In this document: piece after piece, positions 60,752 through 64,000 of the stretch
Layout of the letters: every line of letters starts with the position of its first letter
Numbering within the stretch: position 1 is the first letter of the stretch
Position numbers and translations under genes: made by a program
Source of the DNA: Halosimplex carlsbadense 2-9-1
GTDB lineage: Archaea > Halobacteriota > Halobacteria > Halobacteriales > Haloarculaceae
Length of the DNA stretch: 64,000 nt
Reading direction: 5' to 3'
Assembly (NCBI RefSeq): GCF_000337455.1
Contig: NZ_AOIU01000048.1
Coordinates: 58,353-122,352, forward strand
The notes under the pieces: model-generated
The model's database searches: none
What the model was told of the DNA's origin: nothing
Seen by the model: only the letters and a program-made list of their open reading frames with translations

Positions 60752-61369
60752 TCAGAGCACGCGGAAGACGCGGATCGTATCGCGGCTGGTCGGCTCGCAG
60801 AGCAGTTGCGCACAGCCCAGGTCGGTGAACACGGCCTTCCAGTTGCGATGATACAGCGGGAACTCGTCGTCGACCTGGCTCACTTCGGCCTCGCCGCGGC
60901 CGCGCTCGGGGCTGTTGCCCTCGTTCTCGGCGGTAACGAGTAGATCGCTCGTGACCCGTGTCAGCTCCTCGAACACCCACTCGTCGTCGGGGTGGATGTG
61001 CTGGAGCGTCTCGACGGAGTAGACGGCGTCGAAGGCGCCGTCGTCGTACTCCGGGAGGATCTCTTCGACCGCGCCGGTCAGGAAGGTACCCGTCTCGGCG
61101 AGTCGGGGGTACCGGTCGCCCATCACCTCGAAGGAGTCGGGGTTGATATCGATCCCGGCGAGGTTCTCGAAGCCGCGGTCGCGCAGCGACGCGAGGTGGC
61201 GGCCGGAGCCACAGCCGATCTCGAGGATCGCCGCCCCGTCGTCGAGATAGTAGTCGAACGCGTCGGCGAGCGTCTCGCTCACTTCGTTGGGACCGATCTC
61301 GGCGTAGTACTCGGGGGAGTACTCCTCCGAGCGGTCCGCCCACCCCCGTCGGTTGTCTTCGGGGTCCAT
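60752..61369 (-). CDS. Class I SAM-dependent methyltransferase
   Basis: 205 residues. AAILEIGCGSGRHLASLRDR is the SAM-binding motif I, GIDINPDSFEVMGDRY motif II with the acidic loop, DGAFDAVYSVETLQHIHPDD motif III and LLVTAENEGNSPE beyond. The substrate is unknown. The TATA-like GTTTAATTAC on the minus strand (61391-61400) is about 25 bases before the ATG at 61367-61369 (MDPEDNRRGW), so this start is preferred to the ATG at 61405, which overlaps the box. Confidence 0.86.
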   Translation of the reverse strand: MDPEDNRRGWADRSEEYSPEYYAEIGPNEVSETLADAFDYYLDDGAAILEIGCGSGRHLASLRDRGFENLAGIDINPDSFEVMGDRYPRLAETGTFLTGAVEEILPEYDDGAFDAVYSVETLQHIHPDDEWVFEELTRVTSDLLVTAENEGNSPERGRGEAEVSQVDDEFPLYHRNWKAVFTDLGCAQLLCEPTSRDTIRVFRVL

Positions 61370-61541
61370 AGTGGGGACTGTGTCGGCATCGTAATTAAAC
61401 GCCATCGATGGTCCTCGACTAGCGGTGACAGCCCCTACGCCGCACGGGTCGCCGGTTCTCCACGGAAGGGGGAGAGAGCGAACACGGGGCTGACTACGTG
61501 TCGGAATCTCTCGTCCCCGGATCGAGTTACGGGCCCCGCAC

Positions 61542-62801
61542 TCAAGAGTGGTCGCGTTCACGCGGATCGTCACTGTTCGCACGGCGGCGATTCTGTGTTT
61601 CTGCGCCGTCCTCGACCATCGCCTCGAAGCGGTCCAGTCCCGTCTCCAGCCTGTCGAGCCCGTTCGAGAAACTCAGGCGGAGGTGGCCCGCGCCGCCGGC
61701 GCCGAACGCCGACCCCGGCGCGGTCACGACGCCGTGGTCGGTGAGCAGTCGCGTCGCGATCTCGGTGTCCGACCCAGCGAGCCCGCTCACGTCGACGAAG
61801 GCGTAGAAGGCGCCCTCCGGTGGGGCGACCGACACGCCGTCGATATCGGCGATCCGGTCGAGGACGTACGCCCGGCGCTCGGCGAAAGCCTGGCGCATCT
61901 CCTCGACGGGCTCCTGGGGCCCGGTCAGCGCCGCGAGCGCGGCGTGCTGGGCGGGTGTGTTCACGCAGGAGGTCGTGTGTTCGCGGATCTTCGTCACCTG
62001 GCCGATCACGTCGGCGGGACCGGCGAGCCAGCCGACGCGCCACCCTGTCATCGCGTACGCCTTCGAGACGGAGCCGACGGTGAGCACCCACGACTCGCGG
62101 TCGAGTCGGTCGGCGACGGCCGCCGTGCGAGGCGGCCGCTCCGTGTAGGTCAACTCCCGATACACCTCGTCGGCGAGGACGTAGGCGCCGTGGTCGGCCG
62201 CCGCGCGCACGACGCGTTCGACCGCCGATTCCGGGAACATTCGGCCCGTGGGGTTCGACGGCGAGGTGAGCAGGACCGCGGCGGTGTCGGGACCGATCGC
62301 GTCGACGATCCGCTGGGGGTCGGGCACGAACCCGTCGTCGGCGGGCATCGGGACCTCGACGGGCGTAGCGTCGGCGAGTTTCGCCTGCGAGATGGGGTTC
62401 GGCCACGCGGGCGTCGGAACCACGACTTCGTCGCCGGGGTCGGCGACCGCGTGGATCGCCAGATGCAGCGCCTCGACGCCGCCGGTCGTGACGACGACTT
62501 CCGACTCCGGGTCGGGTCGCGGTCCGCCGTCGCGAGCGAGGGCGTCGGCCACTGCGGCCCTGAGCTCGGCGATACCGGCGTTGGCGGTGTAGTTCGTTCG
62601 CCCGGCCGTCGCGGCCTCGCAAGCGGCCTCGACCACGTGGTCGGGGGTGTCGAAGTCCGGTTCGCCGAGCTCCAGGTGGACGAGGTCGCCGTCCTGCTCG
62701 ACGGCCAGGTCGAACATCTCGCGGATCCCCTGGGGTTCGACCGCTCGAACCCGCTCGGAGACGCGCGAGGCGTCGGGACCGGTGTCGGCGCGCTCTGTCA
62801 T
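61542..62801 (-). CDS. Pyridoxal-phosphate-dependent class I/II aminotransferase
   Basis: 419 residues, aspartate aminotransferase fold type I. LVHLELGEPDFDTPDHVVEA, TNYTANAGIAELRAAVADAL, LTSPSNPTGRMFPESAVERV, YVLADEVYRELTY and the PLP lysine in VGSVSKAYAMTGWRVGWLAG are present; the substrate Arg lies in GGAGHLRLSFSNGL. It transfers amino groups between amino and keto acids. The substrate is not defined by the motifs. The C-terminal 25 residues are a polar tail. ATG at 62799-62801. Confidence 0.9.
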   Translation of the reverse strand: MTERADTGPDASRVSERVRAVEPQGIREMFDLAVEQDGDLVHLELGEPDFDTPDHVVEAACEAATAGRTNYTANAGIAELRAAVADALARDGGPRPDPESEVVVTTGGVEALHLAIHAVADPGDEVVVPTPAWPNPISQAKLADATPVEVPMPADDGFVPDPQRIVDAIGPDTAAVLLTSPSNPTGRMFPESAVERVVRAAADHGAYVLADEVYRELTYTERPPRTAAVADRLDRESWVLTVGSVSKAYAMTGWRVGWLAGPADVIGQVTKIREHTTSCVNTPAQHAALAALTGPQEPVEEMRQAFAERRAYVLDRIADIDGVSVAPPEGAFYAFVDVSGLAGSDTEIATRLLTDHGVVTAPGSAFGAGGAGHLRLSFSNGLDRLETGLDRFEAMVEDGAETQNRRRANSDDPRERDHS

Positions 62802-62971
62802 CGCCCGGATCCACCGCCGTGAGCGGCAAGTACGTTGGGATATGCACGGTGTCGGCCACGTCAGACCTGACCGCCGCGGGCCCCTGCGCGACCGTTCGGT
62901 CCCGCCGATCACTTAAATCGCCGAGCATCCCCGTGGCAACGCCGATTGTGGCGGCGACACACCGATCGCCT

Positions 62972-64000
62972 ATGAGCCAGACGACGCAGGACGCGCCGCT
63001 CGCGCCGAAGCGTTCGGGCGCCCCGGTGATCGGCAGCGCCGTCGCGTTCGCCCGCGACCCCTACGCCCTCTACGAGGACATCGCAAGTCACGGCGACGTG
63101 GTGCGGTTCTCGTTGGGCACCTACGACATGGCGACGGTCCTCCACCCCGACGGTATCGAACAGGTGCTCGTCGACGACTTCGACCGTTTCCGCAAACCAG
63201 GGGCCGCAGCGAGCGGCGCGGACGTGCTCGCCGACGGGCTGCTCCTCTCGGACGGTGAGCAGTGGCACCGCCAGCGCACGGGACTCCAGCCGCTGTTCTA
63301 CCGCGAGCGGATCGAGACCTACGCCGACACGATGGCGACCTACGCGGCCGCAGCGGCCGACGAGTGGGCCGCCGCAGACGCCGTCGACCTGGGCGATGCG
63401 ACCTCGACGTACACCCTTCGCGTGCTCGGGAAGACGTTGTTCGGGATCGATACCGACGAGTACCGCGAGGCGGTGCGAGCCGGCGCCGAGGCCATCCTGG
63501 AACGGACCAGTCAGAACCCCGTCGCCATGGAGATCCCCCAGTGGCTTCCCACGCCGTCGAACCGCCGCTACGAGCGAGGGATCGAGGAACTCGACGGCGT
63601 CGTCGCGGACCTGCTGGCCGAACGGGACCCCGGGTCCGACCGCGACGACCTGCTCTCGCTGCTCGTCGACATGCGGAGCGACGGCGAGCTGGACGAGGCG
63701 GAGATCAGGAGCCAGCTCGTCACCTTCCTGTTCGCCGGCCACGAGACGACTGCGACCGCGCTGACTTGGGCGCTCGCCGAACTCGGTCGGAAACCCGGCG
63801 TCGCTCGGGGACTCCGCGAGGAGGTCGACACCGTCCTCGACGGCGAGTGTGCGACGCTCGCGGACCTGGCCGAGCTGACCTACACCGAACAGGTGGTCCG
63901 GGAGACGCTGCGTCGCTACCCGCCCGCGTCGGCGATCTTCCGGGAGACCGACGAGGCGGTCACCGTCGACGGCTACCGCATCCCGGCAGACACGTTCCTC
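62972..64000 (+). CDS. Cytochrome P450, partial (3' end outside the window)
   Basis: 343 codons visible. LAPKRSGAPVIGSAVAFARD is a P450 proline-rich start, LLSDGEQWHRQRTGLQPLFY the C-helix WxxxR motif, LVTFLFAGHETTATALTWAL the I-helix oxygen-binding motif (AGxET) and VVRETLRRYPP the ExxR of the K-helix. The heme-ligand Cys loop lies beyond 64000. Full-length haloarchaeal homologues have about 450 residues. It is a soluble monooxygenase, substrate unknown. Transcribed rightward, divergent from the aminotransferase; TATA-like CTTAAATC at 62912-62919. Confidence 0.92.
   Translation, partial: MSQTTQDAPLAPKRSGAPVIGSAVAFARDPYALYEDIASHGDVVRFSLGTYDMATVLHPDGIEQVLVDDFDRFRKPGAAASGADVLADGLLLSDGEQWHRQRTGLQPLFYRERIETYADTMATYAAAAADEWAAADAVDLGDATSTYTLRVLGKTLFGIDTDEYREAVRAGAEAILERTSQNPVAMEIPQWLPTPSNRRYERGIEELDGVVADLLAERDPGSDRDDLLSLLVDMRSDGELDEAEIRSQLVTFLFAGHETTATALTWALAELGRKPGVARGLREEVDTVLDGECATLADLAELTYTEQVVRETLRRYPPASAIFRETDEAVTVDGYRIPADTFL

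Overview
The window is chromosomal DNA from a haloarchaeon (class Halobacteria). The G+C content is high, the proteins are strongly acidic, and most transcripts look leaderless, with a TATA-like box about 25-30 bases before the start codon and no Shine-Dalgarno sequence. Typical haloarchaeal families are present: HalOD1, Bat-type HTH-10 regulators, DpsA, F420-type LLM oxidoreductases and twin-arginine lipoproteins. No rRNA, tRNA or CRISPR array was seen. The genus cannot be fixed from the sequence.

Region 1 (1-15 kb) is ordinary core genome: a cut-off HalOD1 gene, an LLM oxidoreductase, DpsA, small stress-type proteins, a uracil-DNA glycosylase without iron-sulfur cysteines, a four-CBS protein with a C-terminal HPF-like domain, a Bat-type regulator, a Gln/Pro-rich CBS protein, small membrane proteins, a TraB-like protein, a PPOX flavoprotein, DUF998 and DUF6544-like proteins, a tyrosine recombinase and a SOUL protein.

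Region 2 (15-40 kb) is a plant-glycan use locus. It holds a COG3618-type lactonase/amidohydrolase, GH78 rhamnosidase, GH10 xylanase, a phytanoyl-CoA dioxygenase-like enzyme, an Opp/Dpp-type ABC transporter (fused double ATPase, two permeases, Tat lipoprotein binding protein), a zinc dehydrogenase, an enolase-superfamily acid-sugar dehydratase close to L-rhamnonate dehydratase, an LLM oxidoreductase, a GH4 galacturonidase-type enzyme, an orphan UxaA-type SAF protein, a GH3 beta-glycosidase and an IclR regulator. None of the glycosidases has a signal peptide. The likely plan is therefore import of oligosaccharides followed by cytoplasmic hydrolysis, with rhamnose and galacturonate entering non-phosphorylative pathways. 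A 19-bp palindrome, TTTCCGG-N5-CCGGAAA, recurs in front of GH78, in the GH3/IclR divergent promoter and behind the IclR gene. It is a strong candidate operator for that IclR.

Region 3 (41-58 kb) is a second catabolic locus. It holds a CoxG-like protein, a CocE/NonD hydrolase, an NCS2 uracil/xanthine permease, a hydantoinase-type amidohydrolase, a second IclR, a cyclase-family hydrolase, a zinc dehydrogenase, a CaiB/BaiF CoA-transferase, XdhC and a three-subunit molybdenum hydroxylase (FAD, 2Fe-2S and molybdopterin subunits). The set suggests oxidative breakdown of a nitrogen heterocycle by a route that cannot be named from sequence alone.

Region 4 (58-64 kb) starts with a decayed IS6-family transposase that seems to have truncated a MoeA-like gene. 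It continues with a Tat-exported PPC-domain protein with a Thr/Pro-rich stalk and a Gly/Tyr tail, a methyltransferase, a class I aminotransferase and a cytochrome P450 cut by the window end.
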